64,000 bases of DNA, from contig NZ_JABSNP010000006.1 in the NCBI RefSeq assembly GCF_013294115.1, positions 173,118 through 237,117 on the forward strand, given 5' to 3'. Below are positions 23,879 through 33,196 of this stretch, one piece after another (positions within the stretch are counted from its first letter, which is position 1; each line of letters begins with the position of its first letter). The notes under the pieces are model-generated. The model was not told the DNA's origin, did not search any database, and was given only the letters and a program-made list of their open reading frames with translations. The position numbers were made by a program, and so were the translations under genes. Origin of the DNA: Hymenobacter caeli (GTDB lineage: Bacteria; Bacteroidota; Bacteroidia; Cytophagales; Hymenobacteraceae).

Positions 23879-26356
23879 CTAGCGGCGGCGGTTGCCGCCC
23901 TTGGAACCCCCTTTTGAGCCGCCTTTGTGGCCGCCGCCCGCGTGCTCGCGGTAGCCGCGGGGGGCATTCCGCTGGGCCTTGCGCTCCTCGGCTTCGCGGC
24001 GCTTCACGTCGTCGGGCCGGTTATCCACGAGGGCGAAGTCGATGGTGCGGTCGAGCAGGTTGGCCGACTTCACCACCACCTCCAACTCGTCGCCGAACTG
24101 GATGATGCGCTTGCTGCCGCGGCCCACGATGCGGTAGTTGTCCTTGTCCAGCTCGAAGGTGTCGCCCGGAATGTCGCTCAGGCGCACCATGCCCTCGCAC
24201 TTATTCGACTCAATCTCGATGTACATGCCGCGCTCCGTGAGGCCCGACACCACGCCCTTGAAGACGTTGCCAACCTCGTCGGCCATGAACTCGACCTGCT
24301 TGAACTTGATGCTGGCGCGCTCGGCGTTGGCCGCCAGTTTCTCACGGGCCGACGAGTGCTTGCACTCGTCTTCCACGGGCTCCACGGGCACGTTCTTGCC
24401 GCCCAGCAGGTAGTGCTCCAGCAGGCGGTGGGCCATCATGTCGGGGTAGCGGCGGATGGGCGAGGTGAAGTGCGAATAGTGCGCGAAGGCGAGGCCGAAG
24501 TGGCCCAACGGCTCGGTGGTGTAAATGGCCTTCGACATGGTGCGGATGGCCAGCCCTTGCAGCACGTTCTGCTCGGGCTTGCCCATCACCTCCTCGCTCA
24601 GGGTGTTCATCTCGGTGCTCACCTTTTTAGGGTTGTCGAGCTTGAGGGTGTAGCCAAACTTCTGGGCGAAGAGGGCGAAGTTCTGAAGCCGCTCGGGCTC
24701 GGGGGCATCGTGGGTGCGGTACACCATCGTGTAGCGCGGCTTGGTCTTTTTGAGGTTGAACACGAACTCGGCCACCTTGCGGTTGGCCAGCAGCATGAAC
24801 TCCTCAATGAGCTTGTGCGCGTCCTTGCGCTCCTTCACAAACACGCCGAGGGGCTTGCCGTCGGGGGCCAGGCGGAACTTCACCTCCTGGGTTTCGAAGC
24901 TGATGGCCCCCTGCTTGAAGCGCTGGGCATGCAGCTTCTTGGCGATGCCATTGAGCATATTCACCTCCTCGGCGTAGTCGCCCTCGCCGGTTTCGAGCCG
25001 CTCCTGGGCTTCCTCGTAAGAGAAGCGGCGGTCGGAATGAATGATGGTTTTGCCAAACCACGACTCGTACAGCTTGCCCGCCTCGTCCAGCTCGAACACG
25101 GCCGAGAAGGTCAGCTTGTCCTCGTTGGGCCGCAGCGAGCACAGGCCGTTGGACAGCCGCTCGGGCAGCATCGGAATCACGCGGTCCACGAGGTACACCG
25201 ACGTGGCGCGGTGCTTGCCCTCGCGCTCCAGCTCGGTGCCGAGGCGCACGTAGTGGGTCACGTCGGCGATGTGGACGCCGATTTCCCAGTTGCCGTTTTC
25301 CAGCTTTTCGATGGACAGCGCGTCGTCAAAATCCTTGGCATCGGCCGGGTCGATGGTGAAAGTGGTGATGTTTCGGAAGTCGCGGCGCAGCGCGATTTCC
25401 GCCTCGGGAATGGCATCGGCAATGGCTTCCGACTCTTCCTCCACCTCCGACGGGAACTCGAACGGCAGCCCGAACTCGGCCATGATGGCGTTAATCTCGG
25501 CCTCGTTGCCGCCCGCCTGGCCGAAGTTGCGCACCACCTCGCCCGTGGGCTGGCGGTGGCCGTCTTCCGGAAATTCGGTGAGGCGCACGAGCACCTTGTC
25601 GCCGTTGCGGGCATCGCCGAGGGCGTGCGGCGGCACGAACACGTCGAAGTACATCTTGCGGTTGTCGGGCTTCACGAAGCCCAGCGTACCCTGCACCTGC
25701 AGGCGGCCCACCACTTCGGGGCGCTGCCGCTTCAGCACTTCCACCACGTCGCCCACCGGGCGGCCGTCGCGGGCCCCGCGCAGGCGCACCCGCACCACGT
25801 CGCCCTGCAAAGCAAATTTGAGCTGGTCGGTGAACACGCGGATGTCGTCGCTGCCCGCCGTTTCGGGCACCACAAAGGCGAAGTTGGCCGTAGCCAAATC
25901 CACGGTGCCGATGACGGTGTTGGCGTCGCGGCTGGGCCGCGAGTCGTCGCCCACGTAGTCGAAGCCGGCCTCGCGGCGGCGGTGCACGATGGGGTCCTGG
26001 CCAAATTCGGCCACGGACTCGCGGGGAGCGTGCGGCGCGGCAGCCGGTGCTTTAGCCATTTTTCGGCCCTTGGCGGACTTCTCGGCGGCCGGCGCGGCCG
26101 AGACATCGGCCAGACGGTACTCGTCGTTCTGGAGCAGCGTAATGGCCCCGAGCTGGCGCAGCTTCTTGAGGTGGCCGAAGATTTCTTCGCGCTGCTGCTT
26201 GGTGGTCACGCCCAGGCGGCGCGAGAGTTGGCGGTAGGCCAGCACCTTGGCCGGGTTGTCGGTAAACGCGCGGAGCACCAACTCTTGGGTGATGGGCGCG
26301 GGGGCGGCCTCTTCGCGCTTGGCGCGGGCCGGCCGGGGGGGATTCGTTGGTTCCAT
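23879..26356 (-). CDS. rnr: Ribonuclease R
   Basis: Processive 3'-5' exoribonuclease that degrades structured RNA and takes part in RNA quality control. At 825 residues it has the full RNase R layout: an N-terminal winged-helix region (about 15-85), OB/cold-shock domains (about 150-300), the RNB catalytic domain (DPADAKDFDDALSIEKLENGNWEIGVHIADVTHYV near 340-375 with the Asp cluster; LRPNEDKLTFSAVFELD; HFTSPIRRYPDMMAHRLL near 635-652), an S1 domain (about 700-780) and a basic Gly/Lys/Arg tail (HKGGSKGGSKGGNRRR). The tail suggests RNA or ribosome binding. Single gene with its own terminator. Confidence 0.95.
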   Translation of the reverse strand: MEPTNPPRPARAKREEAAPAPITQELVLRAFTDNPAKVLAYRQLSRRLGVTTKQQREEIFGHLKKLRQLGAITLLQNDEYRLADVSAAPAAEKSAKGRKMAKAPAAAPHAPRESVAEFGQDPIVHRRREAGFDYVGDDSRPSRDANTVIGTVDLATANFAFVVPETAGSDDIRVFTDQLKFALQGDVVRVRLRGARDGRPVGDVVEVLKRQRPEVVGRLQVQGTLGFVKPDNRKMYFDVFVPPHALGDARNGDKVLVRLTEFPEDGHRQPTGEVVRNFGQAGGNEAEINAIMAEFGLPFEFPSEVEEESEAIADAIPEAEIALRRDFRNITTFTIDPADAKDFDDALSIEKLENGNWEIGVHIADVTHYVRLGTELEREGKHRATSVYLVDRVIPMLPERLSNGLCSLRPNEDKLTFSAVFELDEAGKLYESWFGKTIIHSDRRFSYEEAQERLETGEGDYAEEVNMLNGIAKKLHAQRFKQGAISFETQEVKFRLAPDGKPLGVFVKERKDAHKLIEEFMLLANRKVAEFVFNLKKTKPRYTMVYRTHDAPEPERLQNFALFAQKFGYTLKLDNPKKVSTEMNTLSEEVMGKPEQNVLQGLAIRTMSKAIYTTEPLGHFGLAFAHYSHFTSPIRRYPDMMAHRLLEHYLLGGKNVPVEPVEDECKHSSAREKLAANAERASIKFKQVEFMADEVGNVFKGVVSGLTERGMYIEIESNKCEGMVRLSDIPGDTFELDKDNYRIVGRGSKRIIQFGDELEVVVKSANLLDRTIDFALVDNRPDDVKRREAEERKAQRNAPRGYREHAGGGHKGGSKGGSKGGNRRR

Positions 26357-26678
26357 TTAAAACGTAGGCCGCCAATAAGTGAATTGAGCCGAGGCGGCGG
26401 GCGGATAAGGCGGGCAAGGCCCGGCAGTAGGTATATGAAACGCGGCCGTGGCCGCGAGGTTATGAGCGTGGGGTTTTAGTGGCCGTTGGACGAGTATTAG
26501 TGGTCTGCTGCTAGTGTCCGTTGCCAGTTACTTGGGGAGGCATCAGGCCGTCATGCTGAGCTTGTCGAAGCATCTCTACCGCTTCTCTGAACGGCTCATA
26601 TGAAGCAGTAGAGATGCTTCGGCTGCGCTCAGCATGACATTCGAACGACTTCGTTCAGGCAAAACAACCAACAATTAA
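26357..26678. repeat. 322-bp gap holding a GTCATGC-type inverted repeat
   Basis: No gene is visible between the ABC ATPase stop and the rnr start. A large inverted repeat occupies its middle: 26550-26585 pairs with 26602-26638, starting GTCATGCTGAGC and ending GCTCAGCATGAC, with CGAAGCATCTCTAC inside each arm. A related element is at 33069-33167. The remaining bases (26357-26549) contain the rnr leader and nothing I recognise. Confidence 0.75.
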
Positions 26679-28637
26679 TTAAGCCGCCCGCCCGGCCACT
26701 GCCGACCGGATGTCAGCCAGGCTGTCTTTGGGAATGGCGGCCAGCAGGCCTTGGGTGTAGGCATCCTGGGGGTGGGCGTAGATGGCTGCGGCCGGGCCGC
26801 TCTCTACGACGCGCCCCTGGTGCATCACCAGCAGCCGGTCGCTCATAAAGCGGGCCACCGACAGGTCGTGGGTAATGAATAAATAGGTGATGCCGAACTC
26901 GCGCTTGAGGTCGTTGAGCAGGTTCAGCACCTGCGCCTGCACCGATACATCGAGCGCCGATACCGACTCATCGCACACAATCAGCTTGGGCTGCAAGGCC
27001 AGGGCCCTCGCGATGCAAATGCGCTGCCGCTGCCCACCGCTGAACTCGTGCGGGTAGCGGAGGAAGTGCTCCTCGCGCAGCCCCACGATTTGCAGCAGCT
27101 CCAGCACCCGCGCCTTTTGCGCGGCCCGGGTACCCCCCACGCCGTGCACCCGCATGGGCTCCCAGATGGCCTCCCCCACCGTCAGCATCGGGTTGAGGGC
27201 CGCGTAGGGGTCCTGAAACACCAGCTGGAACTCGCGCCGACGGCGGCGCAACTCCTCGGCCGGCAGCCGGGCCAGGTCGGTGCCTTCAAACAGAATGCGG
27301 CCCGCGGTAGGTTCCGTGAGGCGGAGCAGGGCCCGGCCCAGCGTGGTTTTGCCACAGCCCGACTCGCCCACGAGGCCCACCGTTTCGCCGGGGTAGAGCG
27401 CGAAGCTCACGTCGTCCACGGCCCGCACCACGGCCTTGGGCTGGAACCAGCCGCTGCGCACCGGGAAATGCACCTGCAAGTTCTCCACCTGCAACAGCGG
27501 TACCTCATCCCCCCGGCCCCCTTCTCCCGCGGAGAAGGGGGAGACGAACGATTCTACTTTGCCACCGTTTGGCTCCCCTTTCTCCGCGGGAGAAGGGGGC
27601 CGGGGGGATGAGGTGCCGCTAAGTTGTTCCACGCCCGTCCGTAGATGTTCCACGGGGAACGTTTTGGTGGTACCGGAATTATCCCGTAACTGCTGGGCCT
27701 CGATTTCGGGCGATGAATCCGTAAGTGCCTCATTCTCCAAGGCCACCACGGGCGCGGGCTGTGCGGTAAGGAGTCCGCTGGCGTCTTCAGCCATGAAATC
27801 GGCCACCACGGGGAGCCGTTTCAGGCCCACCGACAGGCGCGGACGGCACGCCAAAAGGCCTTTTGTGTAGGGATGTTGCGGATTTTCGAAAATTTCCAGC
27901 ACGGGGCCCTGTTCCACGACCTTCCCGCGGTACATGACCAAAATGCGGTCGGCGATTTCGGCCACCACCCCCAGGTCGTGGGTGATAAAGAGCACCGCCG
28001 TATCGTGCTGCCGCCGCAGGTCGTCGATGAGGCGCAGCATCCGGGCCTGCACCGTCACGTCGAGGGCCGTGGTGGGCTCGTCGGCGATGAGCAGCGCGGG
28101 GCGGCAGGCCATGGCCATGGCAATCATCACGCGCTGCTTCTGGCCCCCGGAAATCTCGTGCGGGTAGCTAGTAAAAATGCCAGCCGGGCGCGGCAGCTGC
28201 GCCTCGGCGAACAGCTCAATGGTGCGCTCCCGGGCCTCGGCTTTACTGAGCTTGGTATGCAGCAGCAGGGCCTCGGCCACCTGGGCCCCGCAAGTGAGCA
28301 CCGGGTTCAGGGAGGTCATCGGCTCCTGAAATATCATGCCGATGTCGTTGCCCCGCACTTTTTGCAGCTGCTTTTCGGACAGGGCCAGCAGGTCTACTTC
28401 GCCCAGGGCCCCCGACTGGAACACGGCCGAGCCCGCCACCAGCCGGCCGGGCGGCATCGGAATCAGCCCCAGCAATGCCAGCGACGTGACCGATTTGCCC
28501 GAGCCCGACTCCCCTACTATCGCCACCGTTTCGCCCCGGCTCAGCTCAAACGACACGCCATCCACGGCCCGGGTGTGGCCGCGGTGGCTGAGAAAATCAA
28601 GCGTGAGGTTGGAAACGGTGAGCAGCGGTTGGGACAC
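26679..28637 (-). CDS. Fused dipeptide/oligopeptide ABC transporter ATPase (DppD-DppF type)
   Basis: Two complete ATPase domains in one 652-residue chain, the usual Bacteroidota form of the peptide/nickel importer ATPases. Domain 1: Walker [10 protein letters not shown], signature ISGGQKQR, Walker [13 protein letters not shown], about residues 5-270. Domain 2: Walker [10 protein letters not shown], signature FSGGQRQR, Walker [14 protein letters not shown], about residues 375-640, each followed by the oligopeptide C-terminal motif ([17 protein letters not shown]). The GTG at 28637 ([11 protein letters not shown]) is chosen because upstream codons would cross the lspA terminator. The about 110-residue linker carries a long palindromic repeat at 27499-27617 in frame. 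No permease genes are nearby. Confidence 0.9.
   Translation of the reverse strand: MSQPLLTVSNLTLDFLSHRGHTRAVDGVSFELSRGETVAIVGESGSGKSVTSLALLGLIPMPPGRLVAGSAVFQSGALGEVDLLALSEKQLQKVRGNDIGMIFQEPMTSLNPVLTCGAQVAEALLLHTKLSKAEARERTIELFAEAQLPRPAGIFTSYPHEISGGQKQRVMIAMAMACRPALLIADEPTTALDVTVQARMLRLIDDLRRQHDTAVLFITHDLGVVAEIADRILVMYRGKVVEQGPVLEIFENPQHPYTKGLLACRPRLSVGLKRLPVVADFMAEDASGLLTAQPAPVVALENEALTDSSPEIEAQQLRDNSGTTKTFPVEHLRTGVEQLSGTSSPRPPSPAEKGEPNGGKVESFVSPFSAGEGGRGDEVPLLQVENLQVHFPVRSGWFQPKAVVRAVDDVSFALYPGETVGLVGESGCGKTTLGRALLRLTEPTAGRILFEGTDLARLPAEELRRRRREFQLVFQDPYAALNPMLTVGEAIWEPMRVHGVGGTRAAQKARVLELLQIVGLREEHFLRYPHEFSGGQRQRICIARALALQPKLIVCDESVSALDVSVQAQVLNLLNDLKREFGITYLFITHDLSVARFMSDRLLVMHQGRVVESGPAAAIYAHPQDAYTQGLLAAIPKDSLADIRSAVAGRAA
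27499..27617. repeat. In-frame palindromic element inside the ABC ATPase linker
   Basis: 43-nt arms at 27499-27541 and 27575-27617 match at 41 of 43 positions as inverted repeats; each arm also holds its own hairpin (CCCCCTTCTCC...GGAGAAGGGGG). It is translated as a Ser/Pro/Gly/Glu-rich stretch ([13 protein letters not shown] ... [13 protein letters not shown]). It resembles the non-coding element at 62955-63083. Confidence 0.85.
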
Positions 28638-28702
28638 GGGCAGCGAAGGCAAGGGAACGGCGGGGCGGAAAAAGCGCGGCAGTACGCGCGGTGGCGGGCA
28701 AG

Positions 28703-28734
28703 AAAAATCCCCGGGGCCGCTGGGGCCCCGGGGA
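28703..28734 (-). terminator. Intrinsic terminator of lspA
   Basis: 11-bp G+C stem (28708-28718 with 28724-28734), 5-nt loop, then five T on the minus strand, directly after the lspA stop at 28742. Confidence 0.85.
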
Positions 28735-28741
28735 CGTGAAG

Positions 28742-29398
28742 TTAGTGTGCGGCCGGGGCTTCGGCCGTGCCGGGCGCGGGTTGCGGGCTGGCTTCCTCCT
28801 GCTGGAAAAACCGGCTTTGGTTGAGCAGAATCAGCGCGACGCCGATGAAGATGGACGAGTCGGCGATGTTGAAAATGGGCCACAGCGACACGTACTTTCC
28901 GCCCAGCAGCGGCCACGACTGCGGCAAAAATCCTTCGTAGATGTCGACGTAAATCATGTCAATCACCTGGCCGTGGAACCAGGGCGTGGGGGCCCCAAAG
29001 GGAGCGTTCTTGTAGAGCAGGCCGTAGAAAATGGAATCGACCAGGTTGCCCACGGCCCCGCCCAGGATGAGCGCCATGCAGGCAATGAAGCCCGCGGCGG
29101 CCCGCTCACGGCACAGCTTCACGATGTACCAGCTCAGGCCCCCCACGGCCAGCAGGCGGAAGCCGCTGAGCAGGATTTTGCCATACGGCGGTGGCAGCTC
29201 CACGCCGAAGGCCATGCCCGGATTGAGGGTGTAGTGCAGCTTGAGCCAGTGGCCGAGGAGTGGAATTTCGCCCGGCATGCCGGGTTGCATGTAGGTGTGC
29301 ACGGCCCACTTCGAGAGCTGGTCGATGCCGATGACCAGCAGGGCCAGCAGGAAGAATTTGAGCGCCGTTTGAGGGCGGGTGGTGCGGGTTGGTTGCAT
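28742..29398 (-). CDS. lspA: Lipoprotein signal peptidase (signal peptidase II)
   Basis: Aspartic protease of the inner membrane that removes signal peptides from diacylglyceryl-modified prolipoproteins. The 218 residues are somewhat longer than the usual 160-180 owing to an insertion near the second loop and a Pro/Ala-rich tail ([19 protein letters not shown]). Four transmembrane helices are visible. The catalytic aspartates lie in [16 protein letters not shown] (first, NxxDR-like region) and [16 protein letters not shown] (second). IDQLSKWAV near residues 24-32 is also characteristic. It lies between ileS and the peptide ABC ATPase on the same strand; lspA next to ileS is common in many bacteria. 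Confidence 0.93.
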   Translation of the reverse strand: MQPTRTTRPQTALKFFLLALLVIGIDQLSKWAVHTYMQPGMPGEIPLLGHWLKLHYTLNPGMAFGVELPPPYGKILLSGFRLLAVGGLSWYIVKLCRERAAAGFIACMALILGGAVGNLVDSIFYGLLYKNAPFGAPTPWFHGQVIDMIYVDIYEGFLPQSWPLLGGKYVSLWPIFNIADSSIFIGVALILLNQSRFFQQEEASPQPAPGTAEAPAAH

Positions 29399-29525
29399 GG
29401 CAGCGTGCCGGGAAGTTGCCGAAGCAACGGGGAGCCGGCTTATCGACTTTTTATACCTTTTATAACTGATTTACTGGCCTTTTGGACGGATAAAGACGAG
29501 CTTACGGAGCACTTGTGCGGCGTTG

Positions 29526-29557
29526 GACTCGCTGGGGTTTTGGGGCCCCAGCGAGTC
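29526..29557 (-). terminator. Hairpin after ileS
   Basis: Perfect 12-bp stem (29526-29537 with 29546-29557), 8-nt loop, 9 bp beyond the ileS stop. No T-run follows on the minus strand, so termination is uncertain. Confidence 0.45.
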
Positions 29558-29565
29558 GTTCAACC

Positions 29566-32500
29566 TCAGCCAGTTGCGATTTCGAGGCGCACGGGTACCG
29601 CGAAGTCGTCAAATTCGAGCACCGAGCCACCCGTTACTTCCGGCGCAAAATCGAGCGCCAGGGCCTGGGTTTCGGTGCGGATGTAGTCGCCAAACGCGGC
29701 CACGGCGGCCGCCAGGGCGGGCTCCTGGTCGGCCAGCGTCACGCGGATGCGGTCCTGCACTTCCAGGCCCAAGTCTTTGCGCAGGTTTTGGAGGCGGTTC
29801 ACCAGTTCGCGGGCGAGGCCTTCCTGGCGCAGCGCGTCGGTCAGGGTCACGTCGAGGGCCACGGTCAGGGGCCCGTCGGTGGCCACGAGCCAGCCGGGCA
29901 GGTCGTCGGTGCGGATTTCCACGTCGTCGGGTGCCAGGGTGATGGGCTCGCCGTTGACTTCCACGGCGAGGCTTCCCTCCTTCTCCAGCTGCGAAATTTC
30001 GGCCGCCGTCATGGCCTGAATCCGGGCCCCTACAGCCTTCAGCCGGGGCCCGTACTGCTGGCCCAGGCGCTTGAAGTTGGGCTTCACCGACTTCACCAGC
30101 ACGCCGCTTTCATCGGTCAGGAACTCAATGTGCTTCACGTTGATTTCGGCGCAAATCAGGTCCTCCACGAGGCCAACCTGCTCCTTGGTCGAGTCGTTCA
30201 GCACCGGCACCAGGATACGCTGCAAGGGCTGGCGCACCTTCAGCACCGACTTTTTGCGCAACGAGTGCGCCAGCGAGCTGATGCGCTGGGCCAGCTCCAT
30301 GCGCTCCTCAAGGGCCCCGTCGAGGCGGGTGGCGTCGGCTTCGACGAGCAGCGTGAGGTGCACGGATTCGGGGCCCTGGCCGCTGCTCAGGTTGCGGTAC
30401 AGCCATTCGGCGAAGAACGGCGCGATGGGCGCCATCAACTGCGAAACCGTGGTCAGGCACTCGTGCAGGGTTTCGTAGGCCCCGCGCTTGTCGGTCGTCA
30501 ACTCGCCCTTCCAGAAGCGGCGGCGCGAGAGGCGCACGTACCAGTTGGAGAGGTGGTCGGTCACGAAATCCTGGATGGCGCGGGCGGCCTTCGTAGGGTC
30601 GTAAGTATCTAGCTGGTTGCGCACTTCGCCCACCAGCGACTGCAACTTGCTCAGCACCCAGCGGTCCAGCTCACTCAGCTCGGCGTGCGCCACGCGGTTG
30701 TTTTCGTCAATTCCAAACCCGTCGAGGTTGGCGTAGAGGGCGTAGAACGAGTACGTGTTGAAGAGCGTGCCGAAGAAGCGGCGCTGCACCTCCACAATGC
30801 CGGCGGGGTCGAACTTGAGGTTGTCCCACGGCGGCGCGTTGGCGATGAGGTACCAGCGGGTGGCATCGGGCCCAAACTGCTTGATGGTGGCAAACGGGTC
30901 CACGGCATTACCCTTGCTTTTACTCATCTTCTCGCCGTTCTTATCCAATACTAGACCGTTGGCAATCACGTTCTTGAAGGCCACCGAATCTTCCAGCATC
31001 ACGGCCAACGCGTGCAGCGTGAAGAACCAGCCGCGGGTTTGGTCCACGCCCTCGGCGATGAAATCGGCGGGGAAGTTCTTGGCAAAAACGTCGGCGTTTT
31101 CAATCGGGTAGTGCCACTGCGCATAGGGCACGGCCCCCGAGTCGAACCACACGTCGATGAGGTCCGGCTCGCGGTACATGGGCTGGCCACTGGGCGAAAC
31201 GAGGAAAATATCGTCCACGTAGGGCCGGTGCAGGTCAATTTTTTGGCTGGTGGCGGTTGGCCGTTGGCCGTTGGCTTTTTCGTTGGGCGAAGCGCCAGCA
31301 GCCAATAGCCATTGGCCATCAGCCAAAATATACGGGTTGTGTGTCATGACTTCGGCCGCCACGGCCTTGTCAATCTCCGCGTTCAACTCGGCGATGCTGC
31401 CGATGCAGATTTCCTCGGTGCGGTCCTGGGTGCGCCAGATGGGCAGCGGCGTGCCCCAGTAGCGCGAGCGGCTGAGGTTCCAGTCCACCAGGTTCTCCAG
31501 CCAGTTGCCGAAGCGGCCGCTGCCGGTGCTTTCGGGCTTCCAGTTGATGGTTTTGTTGAGCTCGATGAGCCGGTCCTTCACCGCCGTGGTCTTGATAAAC
31601 CACGAATCAAGCGGGTAATAGAGCACCGGCTTGTCGGTGCGCCAGCAGTGCGGGTAGGTGTGCTCGTACTTCTCCACCTTAAAGGCGCGGCCCATTTCCT
31701 TGAGGCGGATGCTGAGGTCCACGTCGAGCGAGCGGTAGCCGGCGGCGGTTTCGTCCTGATTGTCGTAGTTCTTCACAAAACGGCCCGCAAACTCGCCCAT
31801 CTGCGGCACGTAGCGTCCCGTCCGGTCCACGATGGGCCCCAACTTATCTGGGTTGTCTTTTTCAGGCAACATCAGCGCAGGAATGCCGTTGAGCTGCGCG
31901 GCCCGAAAGTCGTCCGCGCCGAACGTGGGCGAGATGTGCACGATGCCCGTGCCGTCCTCCGTGGTCACAAAGTCGGCGTTGATAACTCGGAACGCCTTTT
32001 CCTCCCCTTCAAAGGGCGTTAGGTCAAATAGACGGTCGTATTTAATGCAGACTAAGTCAGCGCCGGTAAACTCGCCTTCAAGGCGCCACGGCAAGAGCTT
32101 ATGGTCGCTTTCAGCATATTCTTCCATCGGCGCAACGGCGCCTTTTTCGCTGAAATACCGACCCACTAGGGCCTTAGCCAGCACCACGTGGATGGGCTCG
32201 AATGTGTAGGGGTTGAACGTGCTGATGAGTTGGTACGGGATGTTCTTACCCACTGCTAGGCCAGTGTTAGCCGGCAGCGTCCAGGGCGTAGTCGTCCAGG
32301 CCAGGATGAATACGTCGGCATCAGGGGCCCCGGCGGCGGTAAACAGCTTCTCCGAAGCCGCGTCGTGCTGCACTTTGAACTGCGCCACCACCGTCGTGTC
32401 TTTCACATCCTTGTAGGTGCCGGGCTGGTTCAGCTCGTGCGAGCTGAGGCCGGTGCCGGCGGCGGGCGAGTAGGGCTGGATGGTGTATCCTTTGTAAAGC

Positions 32501-33015
32501 AAGCCCTTGTCGTAGAGCTTCTTGAGCAGGGCCCAGCAGCTCTCGATGTATTCGGGCTCGAAGGTGACGTAGGGGTGGTCGAGGTCCACCCAGTAGCCCA
32601 TTTTCTGGGTCAGGTCGTCCCACTGCGCCTTAAAGCGCATGACCGTTTCCTTGCAGCGCTGGTTGTAGTCCTCGATGCTGATTTTGTGGCCGATGTCTTC
32701 CTTCGTAATGCCCAGCTCCTTCTCCACTTGCAGCTCGATGGGCAGGCCATGGGTATCCCAGCCGCCCTTGCGGGGCACCTGCTTGCCGAGCATGGTGTGG
32801 TAGCGGCAGAAGATGTCCTTCACCGCCCGCGCCATCACGTGGTGGATGCCGGGGGCCCCGTTGGCCGACGGGGGCCCCTCGTAAAACACGAACGTGGGCT
32901 GGCCTTCGCGGCTGCTCACGCTCTTCTCAAAAATGTGGTTTTGCTGCCACCAGGCCAGCACGTCCTCCCCTACTTTGGCGTAGTCGAGCGGCTGTTTATA
33001 TTCAGGGTATTTCAT
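29566..33015 (-). CDS. ileS: Isoleucyl-tRNA synthetase
   Basis: Charges tRNA-Ile with isoleucine; essential. The protein has 1149 residues. The class I HIGH motif is HHVM (58-61, in NGAPGIHHVMARA), the CP1 editing domain occupies roughly 190-400, and KMSKS is found intact in GEKMSKSKGNAVDPF near 694-706. The anticodon-binding domain follows, and the C-terminus has no zinc-ribbon cysteines, the form typical of Bacteroidota. Anomaly: residues about 563-592, between NPYILADG and IDLHRPYVDDIF, are encoded by a palindromic repeat (31241-31328) that reads as an in-frame insert (QWLLAAGASPNEKANGQRPT). The frame stays open, so the gene should be functional. Confidence 0.95.
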   Translation of the reverse strand: MKYPEYKQPLDYAKVGEDVLAWWQQNHIFEKSVSSREGQPTFVFYEGPPSANGAPGIHHVMARAVKDIFCRYHTMLGKQVPRKGGWDTHGLPIELQVEKELGITKEDIGHKISIEDYNQRCKETVMRFKAQWDDLTQKMGYWVDLDHPYVTFEPEYIESCWALLKKLYDKGLLYKGYTIQPYSPAAGTGLSSHELNQPGTYKDVKDTTVVAQFKVQHDAASEKLFTAAGAPDADVFILAWTTTPWTLPANTGLAVGKNIPYQLISTFNPYTFEPIHVVLAKALVGRYFSEKGAVAPMEEYAESDHKLLPWRLEGEFTGADLVCIKYDRLFDLTPFEGEEKAFRVINADFVTTEDGTGIVHISPTFGADDFRAAQLNGIPALMLPEKDNPDKLGPIVDRTGRYVPQMGEFAGRFVKNYDNQDETAAGYRSLDVDLSIRLKEMGRAFKVEKYEHTYPHCWRTDKPVLYYPLDSWFIKTTAVKDRLIELNKTINWKPESTGSGRFGNWLENLVDWNLSRSRYWGTPLPIWRTQDRTEEICIGSIAELNAEIDKAVAAEVMTHNPYILADGQWLLAAGASPNEKANGQRPTATSQKIDLHRPYVDDIFLVSPSGQPMYREPDLIDVWFDSGAVPYAQWHYPIENADVFAKNFPADFIAEGVDQTRGWFFTLHALAVMLEDSVAFKNVIANGLVLDKNGEKMSKSKGNAVDPFATIKQFGPDATRWYLIANAPPWDNLKFDPAGIVEVQRRFFGTLFNTYSFYALYANLDGFGIDENNRVAHAELSELDRWVLSKLQSLVGEVRNQLDTYDPTKAARAIQDFVTDHLSNWYVRLSRRRFWKGELTTDKRGAYETLHECLTTVSQLMAPIAPFFAEWLYRNLSSGQGPESVHLTLLVEADATRLDGALEERMELAQRISSLAHSLRKKSVLKVRQPLQRILVPVLNDSTKEQVGLVEDLICAEINVKHIEFLTDESGVLVKSVKPNFKRLGQQYGPRLKAVGARIQAMTAAEISQLEKEGSLAVEVNGEPITLAPDDVEIRTDDLPGWLVATDGPLTVALDVTLTDALRQEGLARELVNRLQNLRKDLGLEVQDRIRVTLADQEPALAAAVAAFGDYIRTETQALALDFAPEVTGGSVLEFDDFAVPVRLEIATG
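31241..31328. repeat. In-frame palindromic insert within ileS
   Basis: Left part 31241-31276 and right part 31300-31328 are imperfect inverted repeats built from GGC/TTGG words (TTTTGGCTG...CAGCCAAAA at the ends). The sequence is of the same style as the intergenic element upstream of ileS (33020-33055). It is translated without a stop. Confidence 0.7.
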
Positions 33016-33068
33016 TGGGGTAAGCTGTTAGCTGTCAGCGGTTGGCTGTTAGCCTTTTCTATTAAACT

Positions 33069-33167
33069 AAAGGCCGTCATGCAGAACGCAGCGCAGCATC
33101 TTTCCCGCGGCAGTAAACCGTGGTTAGGGCTTCCAGCAAAGATGCTGTGCTCTGCATGACGGCCTTT
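33069..33167. repeat. GTCATGC-type inverted repeat between ileS and the exporter gene
   Basis: Left arm 33069-33103 and right arm 33138-33167 match apart from a 5-nt bulge and two substitutions; both contain GTCATGCAGA and GCAGCATCTTT. It is related to the element at 26550-26638. Between it and the ileS start (33016-33060) is a short run of AGCTGTTAGC-like words. Confidence 0.75.
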
Positions 33168-33196
33168 GCGCACAACGTTCTTTTTGAATGTTCTAT

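Noticed and set aside
23927..26479. 850-codon open frame opposite rnr
   Set aside because: Antisense shadow; RNase R on the minus strand has every catalytic motif.
27646..27661. TGTTCCACGGGGAACG, a second parS-like site
   Set aside because: Two mismatches to the 16-bp consensus, one in the central CACGTG, and it lies inside coding sequence of the ABC linker.
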